A stretch of DNA of 47,518 bases from Brachionus koreanus (GCA_016987375.1 PJRA01000401.1:1353066-1400583); one strand, 5' to 3'. Positions 31,064 through 43,128 are shown, counted from the first letter of the stretch. Program-made: numbers and translations. Notes: generated by a model from the sequence alone, not told the origin.

Positions 31064-33762
31064 TTTATTTGACTAATTTTAAAATTTTATTAAAAAAATA
31101 TTTAAAAAAAAAATAAAAAAAAAATCAACACAAAAAAAAAACTAATATTTTATTTATTTGTTGTTTAGTTTTAGCATAATTTATTTTATAATTTAGTCTA
31201 ATAAATAAACTCACAAGAAGTATTGGAAAATTTAGTCTATTTAGTTTGACTTACGGAAGAGCATTTTCTCTCAAGCATAATAATTGTTTAAGATATGATA
31301 ATGGTTAATTTATTCTCAAACTAAAAAAAAAGGTGGACTTTTATTTGAAACGGTTTAAATTATTTCTAAAAATGATAATTTTTACCTTATTGAATAAGAA
31401 AATTTTTATATTATTTTTTATTCTAATTTGAATAACTTAAAATGTCTGAATGCCAGACTCACTTTGAATCATATTTTTTGAATGCGTAGTGACTGAGACA
31501 AAATTAACATTTTGCGTTATTATTAAAACCCCAATTACATAGCTTAAATTTACACTTCCGCAAATTGATTTAATAATTTCCCTAGGATGAAACTACCATA
31601 ATAAGTTTTTAGTTTTAAATAAACATTCAGATTGATTGAAAATTCAAGAGTTCGATTCTGTTCTGTTAAATTTGGCTATTGTGTTTGTTAAAGAAAACTT
31701 AAACTTAAAATAAAACTCTATTCTTACCAAATACCTTTCTTTTTTTGGATCAAGGGTTAAAAAAAAAATTTTTGATCCTTTCAAATTAAATATTTAGAAA
31801 AAAAATCAATAATTTTATTATGCAATTATTTTCAATACAAATCGAACAAAAAATTTTCCCTTTTTGATTAATACACATACTTTGTGGCATCTCCAATTTA
31901 CTTGTCTAAACAAAAACATTGTTGAAATAAATATTTTCTTTTAAGAAAAAGAAGAACTCTTTAATTTTTGGTTTTCAAATTTTAAAAATAAATTAAAACT
32001 CCTCTGTCTATACCAAATAGTATAATCCATATGTTCTAAAATTTGACTTCAAAAATTATTTTGAATTTTTTTTTGATCGAAAAGTGGGTTCACTAATTTT
32101 ATATGTTTTTAAAGACATATCTAAAATAGTCTTTCAAATCTAATGGTAAAACACGGTCCGCGGTCGAATGGCATTAGGAATTATCCAAAAACTTCCGTCC
32201 ACCGACCATTTTGTAGAGAATTTAATGAACTTGGAAAAAAGACCAATTTTGAGTCTAGTAGCGAAAAAAAAATTTTCAATACAGAAAGAAAATAATTTTT
32301 TCCCTTTTCTTTGACATTTCTAAAGCCTTCGATAGGGTTTAGAATGTTATTGCAGAATAATGAATAGTCACCAAGCTCTTTTTTTTTCAAAGCTCATAGC
32401 TGAAAATCTAAAAAAATAGATTATACATTATTTGTTAACCTTTAAATTAAAATTTAATTTAAAAAAAGCAAAGACGCTTTTATTATTTGAAAGTTATAAC
32501 AAATCAATCAAGGCATCAATGCCTAAATTTAATTAAATGAATTATAAATATTGCTAGCTTTAACTGTAAGAAACTCACTTAAGTATTCCATTTGGGGTAA
32601 ACATGATGATCGCCATTCCACTTTTTAGAGCCATCCATATCTTCATCTTCTTTGCTAAATTGACGGGTTTAAGCATGGACAATTTAGCACTGATTATATT
32701 TTTGAACAATTATCAACTGGAGTACAAAAAACAAACATGATTTAAGACTATAGTTTAGAAAATTTATTGCCTTTTTGTAAAATAATGCCACTTTTAATAG
32801 AATTTAAAAAGAAAAAAATTAAAACAGAATTTAATATAAATTGATTGTATAATTTTTGGTAAAAAAATTTCACTATTCATTCACTTAATAATTTCTACCT
32901 GTGTAAATTATAACTTAATCTGTTGCATTTTACCTGTCCGAATTAAACCTGTTGAAATAAAGCTTGTCGAAATCAAGCAATTTCATATAAAATACCGTAT
33001 TCCCTCGTTTGATTATTCTGCACCACAGGTTTATCGAAATCACGCATTTAGGCCCGCATCAAACACTAAAAGCCTTAGTTTAATGCGTCATCAAGACTCG
33101 ATTTAAAAGTAAAAAATAAAAATAATTTTTTTTTGTATTATACACTTGATGCAGCACCAAAGATTAAGAAATAAAGATAATAAAAATATTTTTTTTTATT
33201 TTTACTTAAAAATCGAGTCTTGATGACGCATTAAACTAAGGCTTTCAGTGTTTGGACCTAAACGCGTAATTACGCTTTTAGAGTATACACACAAAGTTAA
33301 CAATATTAAAACAACGGTAATATGTACTTTGGAGCATGGCTCAAAGGCATGTCTTAACTTGTGCTGCAGTATAATCGAACGAGGGAATACAGTAACTTTT
33401 AGACAATCCATAAAAAAAATTGATAAATTTTTATAAAAGAAAACTTAAAATATTTTCAAATTGAATTAAAAATTAAAAATATGCTTTAGTTTTTTTTACG
33501 AAATAAATGAAAAAATAAAACACTTAAAAAATTAACGAAATTACATGAAATTGATCAAATGTATTTTCAAATTTAAATAAAATAAAATAAATCTAACTGT
33601 AATTTAGTAGATTCCATGGCAATGATAAGAGAAGTATGCAAGTAAAAGAAACAAATGTGAGAAATTCTCTAATTTAAAAAAAAACTATAAATTGATGCAA
33701 AAATAAAACTTAAAAAATAAATATTTTAAAAATATTGAACCAAAAAAAAATAGCCTTCAAAA
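31064..33762. other. Intergenic region containing a palindromic MITE
   Basis: About 2.7 kb. Near 32198-32232 is a 36-nt motif (ccaccgaccattttgtagag and on) that returns inverted at about 6826-6862. At 32930-32985 three diverged ~15-nt units (cctgtccgaattaaa, cctgttgaaataaag, cttgtcgaaatcaag) stand in tandem. The MITE at 32995-33392 follows. The small open frames lie in the MITE arms and are not genes. Confidence 0.6.
32995..33392. mobile_element. 398-bp palindromic MITE with TA target duplication
   Basis: The ends are inverted copies: ccgtattccctcgtttgatta at the left and taatcgaacgagggaataca at the right, each next to TA (32993-32994 and 33393-33394). Most of the element is a long palindrome: around 33070-33110 and 33205-33248 the arms match almost perfectly over 40 nt (cgagtcttgatgacgcatta and on). 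Termini beginning c-x-gtattccctcg beside TA point to the Tc1/mariner-pogo group. It has no coding capacity, so it would need a transposase from elsewhere. Confidence 0.85.
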
Positions 33763-36092
33763 ATGAAACTTTTCTTGGTATCCATATTGCTAATATTTGG
33801 CCTATCAAGTGAAATAAATGGTTCCTATTCATCTGGTAAGTCTTCTGGTTTGAAAAAAAATAAAAACATTCAAAATCAAATGAATGATCAAATGGAAAAT
33901 GTAATGACTAATCAAAGAGTTCAATTGCCCAAAACAAGTAAAATTGAATGTGACAAAAGTCAATCAAATGTAAGAAAAACAACAGATGATGCTTTTTTCA
34001 TAAATCAAATGGCATCAGTGGCTCTTAATTTTGCTAGATCGGACTCAAATTTACAAGTGGAAAGTAAATTTTGTCCATTTATCAAAGTCGATTGTGACAT
34101 GAATTACAAATACAGAACAGCTGATGGAAAGTGCAATAATTTGGATAATCCATTGAGAGGCGCAGCCAATACTCCATACAAGAGATATTTACCTCCAGCT
34201 TATGATGATGGCTTAGAAACAATAAGATCAAAATCTGTTGCTGGTGAAGCATTGCCACATCCTAGAACAATTAGTTTAACCATATCACCTCCGTCCAAAA
34301 ACAAATTCGAAAGAAAAACAACTCAAATATTTCCCATTTTTGGTCAATTTTTTATCCATGACTCGGCTTTAACATCGGCAAATACTGATCAAAATGGAAT
34401 GGAAATTGAATGTCCATGTGAATCAACTGATCCTATTTGTATTCCACTTCAATGGCCCAAAAACGATCAATTTTTAGATCAAAAATGTATGAAATTCACT
34501 CGTTCTAGTGCCACATTTCCAGACTTTGATTGCTCTATTGCGTATAGAGAACAGCTTAATATTTTGTCTGCCTATCTAGATGGATCAGCCATTTATGGTT
34601 TCAATGAAGAACGATCAAATCAATTGAGAGAATTTAAACAAGGTCTGTTAAAAACAAGTGAACCAATTGTAGGTAAAAAAAGAAGAGTTTTAAAAGGCTC
34701 CTATCTTCCACTCGCAGATGATACATGTAGTTCTACTGAAGGCAGAACATTTAATTGCTTTTTGGCTGGCGAAACTAGAACAAGTGAAAATTTAGCTTTG
34801 GTTAGTATGCATACATTGTTTATGAGAGAACATAACAGATTAGCTGGTCTATTGGCAACCAACAATCCAACATGGACCGATGAACAAATTTATCAAGAAG
34901 CAAGACGAATTGTGATTGCTGTCTTACAACATATTGTTTTCAGTGAATGGTTGCCAATAGTTATTGGAGATGAAAGTCTATCACCTGATTTAACCAAAAC
35001 TGAATATTACACTGGCTACGATAGAAAAGTAATTCTTTTTTATTTTTTCAAAACAAAAAATTTGTGAATTATTTTTTATTTTTAACTTAAAAATTGAAAA
35101 AAAAATTTATTTATTTATTTAAAAATTTCTTAAATAATCTAAACAAAAGATAAACCCAGCAATTGCAAATGAATTTTCAACAGCTGCATTCAGATTTGGT
35201 CATAGTTTGATTAGAGACAAATTTACTCGATATGATGATAATGATAATAAAATAAAAGCGATTAATTTTACAGACATGTCTTTTAAATCTGATTTTGCTT
35301 ATAACATTAAAGGTCAAGGCATTCAATCATTTATCAGAGGAATGACAACAGACAAGTGCAAAAAATTTGGCTCTTTTGGCTTCGAATTACAAAATAAACT
35401 ATTTGGAAAAATTGAGAACAATGAATTTACAGCCATTGATTTGTTGTCAGCCAATATTCAAAGAGGAAGAGATCATGGTATTAGACCTTATGTAGATTAT
35501 GTTAGAATGTGTCATGAAATAGACGCAAAAACTTTTGACGATCTATTACCTTTAACATCAACTGAAAATATTTTACTCTTGAGAAATGCTTACAAGTATG
35601 TTTACTTTTAAAATAAATAACAAAATATTTGTTTCAAAATAGAATTTGGAAATTTGAAATTTTTTCTTAACTTTTAGAAATGTTGGTGACATTGATTTAT
35701 ATGCTGGAAGTTTGCTTGAAGAAAAAAGTTCACCTACATCTTTGGTATCTAGTACTTTTGCATGTATAATCAAGAAACAATTTACTGAATTGAAAAATGG
35801 TGATCGTTTCTATTATGAAAATGGACCATCAGTGAATCCATCTGCATTTACTTTAGGTAAACATAAATTTCATTGTTCTACTTAATTTCTAAATCATTAA
35901 ATAAATAATTAAAATTAAGATCAATTAGCCCAAATAAAGAGAGTAACATTGTCAGGCTTAATTTGTGAAAATTATGACTTAATTTCGTTGCCACAACGAG
36001 TTTTCTTTTTGCCTTCATTTGAAAATCCAAAAGTTTCGTGTGATTATTTGAAAAATCAAATCAATTTGAATTTATGGACCGGCATTTTGTAG
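33763..36092 (+). CDS. Secreted animal haem peroxidase, 4 exons (687 aa)
   Basis: Exons: 33763-35028, 35150-35595, 35678-35856 and 35920-36092, with in-phase GT-AG introns of 63-121 nt. A signal peptide (MKLFLVSILLIFGLSSEING) leads a Lys/Asn-rich segment, then the An_peroxidase domain. Visible features are the distal His with its calcium-site Asp (FGQFFIHDS), a second calcium loop region (FTRSSATFPDFDC), the catalytic Arg and haem-linked Glu in RTSENLALVSMHTLFMREHN, the proximal His in AAFRFGHSLI, and RGRDHGIRPYVDYVRMC. In myeloperoxidase the residue before the distal His is an Asp ester-linked to haem; here it is Ile, so only one ester bond is expected. Such enzymes use hydrogen peroxide to oxidise halides or phenols, for example in defence, cuticle or egg-shell cross-linking. 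Which role applies here is unknown. Confidence 0.94.
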
Positions 36093-36397
36093 CTTTTACA
36101 ATCAAATAAATTAAATCTAATATTTTAGAACTCACCAAAAAGTTGTTTTTATTTTAATGGAAAAAACAATTTTTTATTTATCTAATTAGTTTTTAGTTGA
36201 ATATTTTTTGAATAAAATTTATTATCTTAATTTTTTTCTTTTTTTTTCTTTTTAATGTAACAAATACTTACTAAAATAATCTAAATATCCTGAAAATTAG
36301 ATACTCTTGATTCTAATTTATTTTAGAGACTTAAACCGTAATTAATCAATGTATAATTTTTTCTTGAAATTCAATAGTATATTGAAATTAAAAAAAA
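36093..36397. other. 3' region of the peroxidase gene
   Basis: AT-rich. AATAAA-like signals stand near 36105 and 36211. Nothing else is seen before the gap. Confidence 0.6.
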
Positions 36398-37181
36398 NNN
36401 NNNNNNNNNNNNNNNNNNNNNNNNNNNNNNNNNNNNNNNNNNNNNNNNNNNNNNNNNNNNNNNNNNNNNNNNNNNNNNNNNNNNNNNNNNNNNNNNNNNN
36501 NNNNNNNNNNNNNNNNNNNNNNNNNNNNNNNNNNNNNNNNNNNNNNNNNNNNNNNNNNNNNNNNNNNNNNNNNNNNNNNNNNNNNNNNNNNNNNNNNNNN
36601 NNNNNNNNNNNNNNNNNNNNNNNNNNNNNNNNNNNNNNNNNNNNNNNNNNNNNNNNNNNNNNNNNNNNNNNNNNNNNNNNNNNNNNNNNNNNNNNNNNNN
36701 NNNNNNNNNNNNNNNNNNNNNNNNNNNNNNNNNNNNNNNNNNNNNNNNNNNNNNNNNNNNNNNNNNNNNNNNNNNNNNNNNNNNNNNNNNNNNNNNNNNN
36801 NNNNNNNNNNNNNNNNNNNNNNNNNNNNNNNNNNNNNNNNNNNNNNNNNNNNNNNNNNNNNNNNNNNNNNNNNNNNNNNNNNNNNNNNNNNNNNNNNNNN
36901 NNNNNNNNNNNNNNNNNNNNNNNNNNNNNNNNNNNNNNNNNNNNNNNNNNNNNNNNNNNNNNNNNNNNNNNNNNNNNNNNNNNNNNNNNNNNNNNNNNNN
37001 NNNNNNNNNNNNNNNNNNNNNNNNNNNNNNNNNNNNNNNNNNNNNNNNNNNNNNNNNNNNNNNNNNNNNNNNNNNNNNNNNNNNNNNNNNNNNNNNNNNN
37101 NNNNNNNNNNNNNNNNNNNNNNNNNNNNNNNNNNNNNNNNNNNNNNNNNNNNNNNNNNNNNNNNNNNNNNNNNNNNNNNNN
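36398..37181. other. Assembly gap (784 N)
   Basis: A run of N only. It lies between the end of the peroxidase gene and a copy of the 89-bp repeat, so a repeat probably caused it. Confidence 0.99.
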
Positions 37182-37270
37182 TAAATAAATATATATATGA
37201 TCCCCTGATCATTTGCATGATCGGGCAAGTTAACTTAACTTTTGTCCATTTACTTATGCATCACCCGTTA
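37182..37270. repeat. 89-bp dispersed repeat, copy B
   Basis: Matches 46-134 with two mismatches and starts at the very edge of the gap, so its true left limit is hidden. Both copies end with acccgtta. Confidence 0.8.
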
Positions 37271-37910
37271 TTTAAACTATCAAAATTATCCCAGTCACTT
37301 TCTTAAAGAACATGAATCTTTTTTTTTGATTGATTTTCTTTAACTAAGTGAAATGTATAGAATTTTTTTAAAATTTAAAGCTGTTAGCAAAGTTCTCCAA
37401 AAATTAAGACAAATTAAATGGAATTTAGAAAATAATTTCAACCAAAGAAGAGAGACATGATAATTTTTTAAAATTTGTTGAAACCAAATTTTGATCAATT
37501 TTTTTCAGTAAATTTAAAAAAGCAAATTGAAATATCTTGAACGTTAAAATTTAATTGTTTTAGCATCAAAATATATCATATATCAAATTCTGATATTTTC
37601 TCTTTTTAACTTATAATATTTTAATTTTTTTATCTATTTTCTTTTATTTTTACTTTTAATTCTAATATATCTATTTATGATAAGATAACATAATTCTTTT
37701 GAAATTTTTTCAAACAAGAAATTTTAAAGCATACACAAGTTTCGTGTATAAGCTGTAATACATTGTGACTATAGAATAAATAATTTTTAGAATTTTTATC
37801 TCTATTTTTAAAGCTTTGATAAGTAAATAATCTTGATAAGCAATTAGTTTTTTCTTCTTTTATTTTACAATTGAGAATTAGATATAAAAATCTTAATCCT
37901 TGAAAAAATT
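37271..37910. other. Upstream region of the aldo-keto reductase gene
   Basis: 640 bp of AT-rich DNA between the repeat and the start codon. It probably contains the promoter. No motif can be named. Confidence 0.5.
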
Positions 37911-40900
37911 ATGAAAATGTCATACAAGACAATTGAACTTTCAAGTGGAATGCATATGCCTTTGTTGGGCTTTGGAACATATGATTCGACTGATGAACAA
38001 GAATTAACAACTGCTGTAAAAACAGCAATTAGCGCTGGATACAGACATTTTGACTGTGGTAATTTTTTTTTTCAATTTAACCATATTTTGCCATAATTTA
38101 TGCAATCTAAATAATAATTTAATATTAGCTTATTTTTATCAAAATGAGCACATAATTGGTAAAGCAATCCATGAAACGATTGCCGAATCAAACGGAACTC
38201 TCAAAAGAGAGGATTTTTTCATAGTTAGCAAATGCTGGAATAATTTTCATTCCAAAGAGAGAGTTTCACTTTGTCTTGACATTACACTTAAGCGCTTTCA
38301 AATGGACTATGTTGATCTTTATTTGATTCATTGGCCTATGGGATTTAAAGTAAAATCTTGAGCTAATTCAATTAGAAGTAATTAAAATTTTTGATTCAAA
38401 AAAGGAAGGTGATGATGACATTCCAATGGACGAAAATAATCAGGTTATTTCTTCAGACGTTCATTACACTGAAACTTGGCTGGCAATGGAAGATTTAGTC
38501 CGTCAGGGAAAATGCCGATCAATTGGTGTTAGCAATTTTTCAATTGAACAAACCAGGGAAATACTAGCAATGTGCAAAATAAGACCAGTATGTAATCAAG
38601 TTGAAGTGAATCCTTATTTTCAAAATAATGAACTGGTAAAATATTGTCACAGTGAGAACATCCGAATAGTTGCTTATGGATCATTGAGATCAACCACTTA
38701 TTCACCTCTACAAAATTGGTATTTTTTTTTAAATTAAATTTTTTGCGTTTCAAAATAATATTATGTAAATGTCTCTCATTAAAAAAGACAAAAATTTTGA
38801 AGGACATTTGTAAGCTGCATTTAAAATTGACGGGTACCCAACAATGCTTGCCCGAAATTTTAATTATAAAAAAATATTATGATATGACAAAGATAAAATT
38901 GTGAAAATTTACAAGTTTTTACAGAATTTTGTCTTTTTTTCAAAAAAAATAATAGCTTTTATTTTGAGAATATTTTTACATCAAGATGATTGATTCTTTT
39001 ACTTAGATAAATATTTAGACAATTTTAATAGAAAGATTTTTTAAAAAGCATATAATTCGAAAGCTAAAGGCCTAGGATACAATAAAATATTATATATGAA
39101 ACTTGATAGTTGTACAACGATTTGATGAAAAAAGATTAATTTAAAATTAATTAATTTTTGAATTTCTGAATCAGTGAATTAAGGCTATACGTATTATTCT
39201 AAATAAATAATTGATTTTTATAAATTTTCATTTGGTAAAAAAGGGTTTTAATTTTTAAACCTTATTTAATACTAAATATTGACATAATATTAAATTATTT
39301 ACAAAAAATTTTCTTTTTAATTTTAGAATAAATGTAGTATGAGTTCAATAGCTCATAATTACCCACTGATTTGTACAAAATAATTTAATTATTTGGTAAA
39401 GTGTTAATTAATTTTTTTACTCAATTTGAAATGAAATTTTATTTAAAAAAAGTCATTTAGAAATCAAATTACAATTTAAAAATATGTCTAACTTTTTGAT
39501 TATTAATTAAATATTTACAATTACTAAATAAATTTTTTAATTAATTTTTAAATTAACTTAAAATTTTACATGAATCGAGTTCTTTTCATGTTGCAAAAAC
39601 ATTAAGATCAGTTTTATTTAAAAATTTTTTATTTTAAATTATGTTCTAAAATATGGTTTGTAATTTGTTTTTTTTATAACCTTAACTAGAGCCAAAGGTC
39701 CATTTAAGCGTGTTCATCCATTAAAAAAATTATCATCAAAATATTTTTATACAAATAATATTTTTATCTAATTAATAATTTTTAATTTCATCGGCTAATA
39801 GCTGAAAAGTCAAGACTAATGTGGAGTTTTATTAAACTAAAACTTATAAAACATGTTATGTTTTTTTGAAAATTAAATTAAACACATAAAACATAAATAA
39901 AACTAATATAGAATACTGTTTTTATATGTTTTATTTTTTCTTTTTAAAATTGAAATGGTGCATTAAAGATTACTAATTTAATTTTTTATTAAAAACGATA
40001 TAATTAAATAAAAAATAAATCAACAAAAAAAATTCAAAAATAGAAAAAAAATATAAAAAAAAAAACTGTTCTTTTTTTTCTTCGTTTCTCTTAATTTCTC
40101 TAAATAGAATCCTTAAAGTAATTCACCACAGTGACCATTATCCATTACCAATAACCTATGCTTTTGTGTGCTTAAAATGTCAAGGTTTTGATATCAAAAA
40201 ATTAAATCTATTTTACTAGAGAAAATTATACAATTATGATTTTGTTTGTGTTGATAAAGTTCAGTCAATCATCTGGCATTAGTTGCACTTTTAATTATTA
40301 TTTTTGAAATCTGATTTTTAATTTTCATTAAAGATTACCTAAAAGATTATTTTTATAAGTTTTAGTTTTATAGAATTTCACATTAGAAAAGTCAAGTGAA
40401 ATTTTTAGAATTATGTAAATTTTCTATTTTTTTTAAACGAATCTTGAACTTTTATGTGGTTTCTGGAAGAATTAATTTTTAAATGTTAAAAAAAACATTA
40501 ATTTTGTTTTATTCTTAAAACTTTCAAAACAACTTAAACTTAATTTTAGATTAAAGTGAATATTTAAAATCTATAAATTTGACATTAAGTTTTAAATGTC
40601 AAATAAAGCTTATATTTTTTTGAGTAGCTATTTTATTTTCAAATTAAAAAAAAGTAGCAAAAATTTTTTTAAATTAATAATGATAAAAAAATATCAATTA
40701 ATAGCAGAAAAACTTTTAATAGTATCAAAAAAAATTACAATTTATGTTCAAAAAAGTAAAAAGATCAAAAAAAATATAAATTTATAGTTGATTTTTTCTT
40801 GAAAGTCCTGTTGGATTTGTTGTTGTCATGATTATTTTAAAGTTGACGTTGTTTGGCTCTAAAATAAATGTTGATACGACAATAAAGAGTAGTCGTCGTC

Positions 40901-41815
40901 TGGTATTAGACATCGGCTCTCGGTTTATCCTTCTAAATTTTTAGTTTTTGATGGAATACCTTTGTCATTTTCATCATGGTCATGATCTTAATCTTGAACA
41001 TAAACAGATACTTCTAAACTTGTGCAATGTGCTTTGATTCAGAACTTATTTTTTTTTGCTGAAGGACTTTTGAAATTTTTTTTTAATTCTAATAAAAAAA
41101 TCAATTTATTATTAGCTATTTAAAAAAAATTAGCTACACAAAAAAATATTTTTTTTTATTTTTATAAATAGGGTTGAAAGGGGACCAATTTTGGCCTGTC
41201 AGCAGACGGCTGTTCATTTAATATTCTAGATTAAATTTAATTTAAAATAAAGCTTTAAAACATAATTGAAAAAAAAAGTCATTAGAGAAAGGTTTAATCA
41301 TATAAAATCAAAATATCATTGAGCAATAAATGAATAATTGAAAATTTTCAAAAAAATCTAACAAAATTTAATTGAAATTAAGCTTATATAAAAAATTTTT
41401 TTTTTGACAGGGTCAAGCCAGGTAATTTGGTTCCCCAAGAGAATCCAGATATAGTTTCATTGGCCAAAAAGCACCATAAAACACCTGCGCAGGTTATTTT
41501 AAGATGGCTTATCCAATGCAACATAGTGGTCATACCTAAAAGTGTCACTCCATCTAGAATAGTTCAAAACTCGCAAGTAATTTTTGAGTTTTATTTTAAA
41601 ATTTTAATCTTTAATCTTATTTTAATTATTCATAAGATATTTGATTTCGAGTTAAGCGATCAAGATATGGAAATATTTAAAAATTTGGAGAAAGGCTCTA
41701 GGATAAACCATTTTGAAGGGTATTTTTTTAAAACTATTCTTTCTTTTTGACATTTTAATCCAATTTATTTTATTCAAGAGCTAGGCATCATTTGCGTTAT
41801 CCCTTTAGCGATTAA
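37911..41815 (+). CDS. Aldo-keto reductase, 6 exons (322 aa)
   Basis: Exons: 37911-38058, 38129-38349, 38405-38718, 41411-41576, 41637-41719 and 41779-41815, all phase-consistent. The total of 322 residues is the usual length. The (beta/alpha)8 fold signature is complete: start MPLLGFGTYDS, catalytic Asp in HFDCA, Tyr in YFYQNE, Lys in IVSKCWN and His in LIHWPMG, then GKCRSIGVSNF, NQVEVNPYF and the NADP-binding IPKSVTPSRI. The C-terminus ends HHLRYPFSD. The enzyme reduces aldehydes and ketones with NADPH in the cytosol; the substrate cannot be told. An ATG at 37917 is an alternative start two codons in. Intron 3 is 2.7 kb and holds a dispersed repeat, against about 55-70 nt for the others. 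The next gene starts 62 nt after the stop codon. Confidence 0.95.
38719..41410 (+). other. Aldo-keto reductase intron 3, repeat-bearing
   Basis: This long intron splits a Trp codon (TG|G). It holds the second copy of the dispersed repeat at about 39955-40395. The open frames within are low-complexity. Nothing else is recognised. Confidence 0.85.
39955..40395 (+). repeat. Dispersed intronic repeat, copy 2
   Basis: A diverged, same-orientation relative of 18180-18505, best over attaccaataacctatg (40144), ttttgatatcaaaaaattaa and gttttagttttatagaa (about 40380). It is longer than copy 1 by an insertion of roughly 65 nt before the last block. Confidence 0.75.
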
Positions 41816-41877
41816 ATTGATGCATTTATTTTTTTATTCAAATTAAAATTTTTTGTTTAATAAAAAACTAAAAAAAA

Positions 41878-43128
41878 ATGAAAATTTTCTGTTTTTCCAT
41901 AATTATCACATTCAAATTTCTATTCAGCCAATGTTGCCCCTCACAATGTGTTTGTTCACTGACCCATCTCAACTGCACAAATTTCGATTCGTTTTCAGAT
42001 CTTGATTTCAAGTCAATTAAAAGCCAAAATTATGACTACATAGAGCTTAGGCCATCAAAGAAAATTCTGCTCGATTCATCTCTAAATCTGAGCTGTTTGA
42101 CAGTGAACAAACAGGTCATACTATACAACATTATTGGCTTTGAATCCAACCCTTTTAGTGAATGGCAAAACTTGGAGCTCAAATTGTACGAGTCAAATTT
42201 CGACTTTGGACCGAATTGCTCGGCCAAAGAATTCGATAAGTCAATTTTTGACACATTTTCACGGATCGTACTAACAGAAAGTGTAAACTATACTAAAGAA
42301 ATTTGTCCGTTTGTTTTCCGTAATAACACTTTGGACCAAATACTCATTTTTTCAATGAAACCATTGAACAATTTGATTTTCAGAAAAGTAGATGAAAATT
42401 TTGCAGACAATTTTGTGCCAACAATTAATCAACTATTTGTCTACAATAGCCACATAGAATATCTAAACGAGAGTCTATTGGAACCAAACATTTTTCAAAA
42501 TTTAAAAACACTACAAATATTTGGAAAATTAAATTCAATAGATAAATATTTATTTAGTAAATTTTCAAATTTGAAGTATTTGTCATTTGAGCTATCAAAT
42601 TTTGAGCAATTTTTAAGCAACACAGATTGGTTGACACATTTGCCTAGCCACTTGGTTCTTGGTCTAACCGATTCAAGAAAAATATTTGATTTTAGTGATC
42701 ACACGTTTTGCTTGTTTAGAAAATTTCCACAGCAGCGTAGCATAGTTCCTATTCTTAAATCAAAAATTTTAGGAAATTGTTCATGCACTGTGATTTGGTT
42801 GATAAAAAATTCATTTGAAAACAAGCTCATTAAAACTCAAACAGTGGAAAAATGTCTAAGCGATAAGGAAACATTAAACAAACGAATAGAAGAATGCAAG
42901 TTTGATCTTAGATTAAAGGAGTGTGAGCATTCAGCTATGATCAATTTGAAAACAAGCAGTCCTCTCAATTTTATTACAACTAAAATAGATAATTTAAATT
43001 TGTACAACACTAAAGAAACAAATGAACAGAGTAATGTGGTAATAAAAACTTTTGCTCTAGTAATTGGCTCTGTTGGTTTTTTAACAATTAGTGCAATTAT
43101 GGGACTTTTTCTATTTATAACCAGATAA
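41878..43128 (+). CDS. LRR-type type I membrane protein (416 aa)
   Basis: A single intact frame. A signal peptide (MKIFCFSIIITFKFLFS) is followed by a Cys cluster CCPSQCVCSLTHLNC that matches an LRR N-terminal cap (CP-x-C-x-C-x-C). Poor, irregular leucine-rich repeats fill the middle (for example NLKTLQIFGKLNSIDKYLF). A C-terminal cap-like segment has NCSCTVIWLIKNS and further Cys residues near 300-350. One transmembrane helix lies at about 390-414 with almost no cytosolic tail. Many NxS/T sequons suggest glycosylation. This architecture is common among animal cell-surface adhesion or guidance proteins; no ortholog is recognised. The ATG lies 62 nt beyond the aldo-keto reductase stop. Confidence 0.85.
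   Translation: MKIFCFSIIITFKFLFSQCCPSQCVCSLTHLNCTNFDSFSDLDFKSIKSQNYDYIELRPSKKILLDSSLNLSCLTVNKQVILYNIIGFESNPFSEWQNLELKLYESNFDFGPNCSAKEFDKSIFDTFSRIVLTESVNYTKEICPFVFRNNTLDQILIFSMKPLNNLIFRKVDENFADNFVPTINQLFVYNSHIEYLNESLLEPNIFQNLKTLQIFGKLNSIDKYLFSKFSNLKYLSFELSNFEQFLSNTDWLTHLPSHLVLGLTDSRKIFDFSDHTFCLFRKFPQQRSIVPILKSKILGNCSCTVIWLIKNSFENKLIKTQTVEKCLSDKETLNKRIEECKFDLRLKECEHSAMINLKTSSPLNFITTKIDNLNLYNTKETNEQSNVVIKTFALVIGSVGFLTISAIMGLFLFITR

Noticed and set aside
33202..33436. Short frames on both strands at 33.2-33.4 kb
   Set aside because: They lie inside the arm of the palindromic MITE.
36349..37228. Long open frames on both strands across 36.4-37.2 kb
   Set aside because: They are made of the N gap only.
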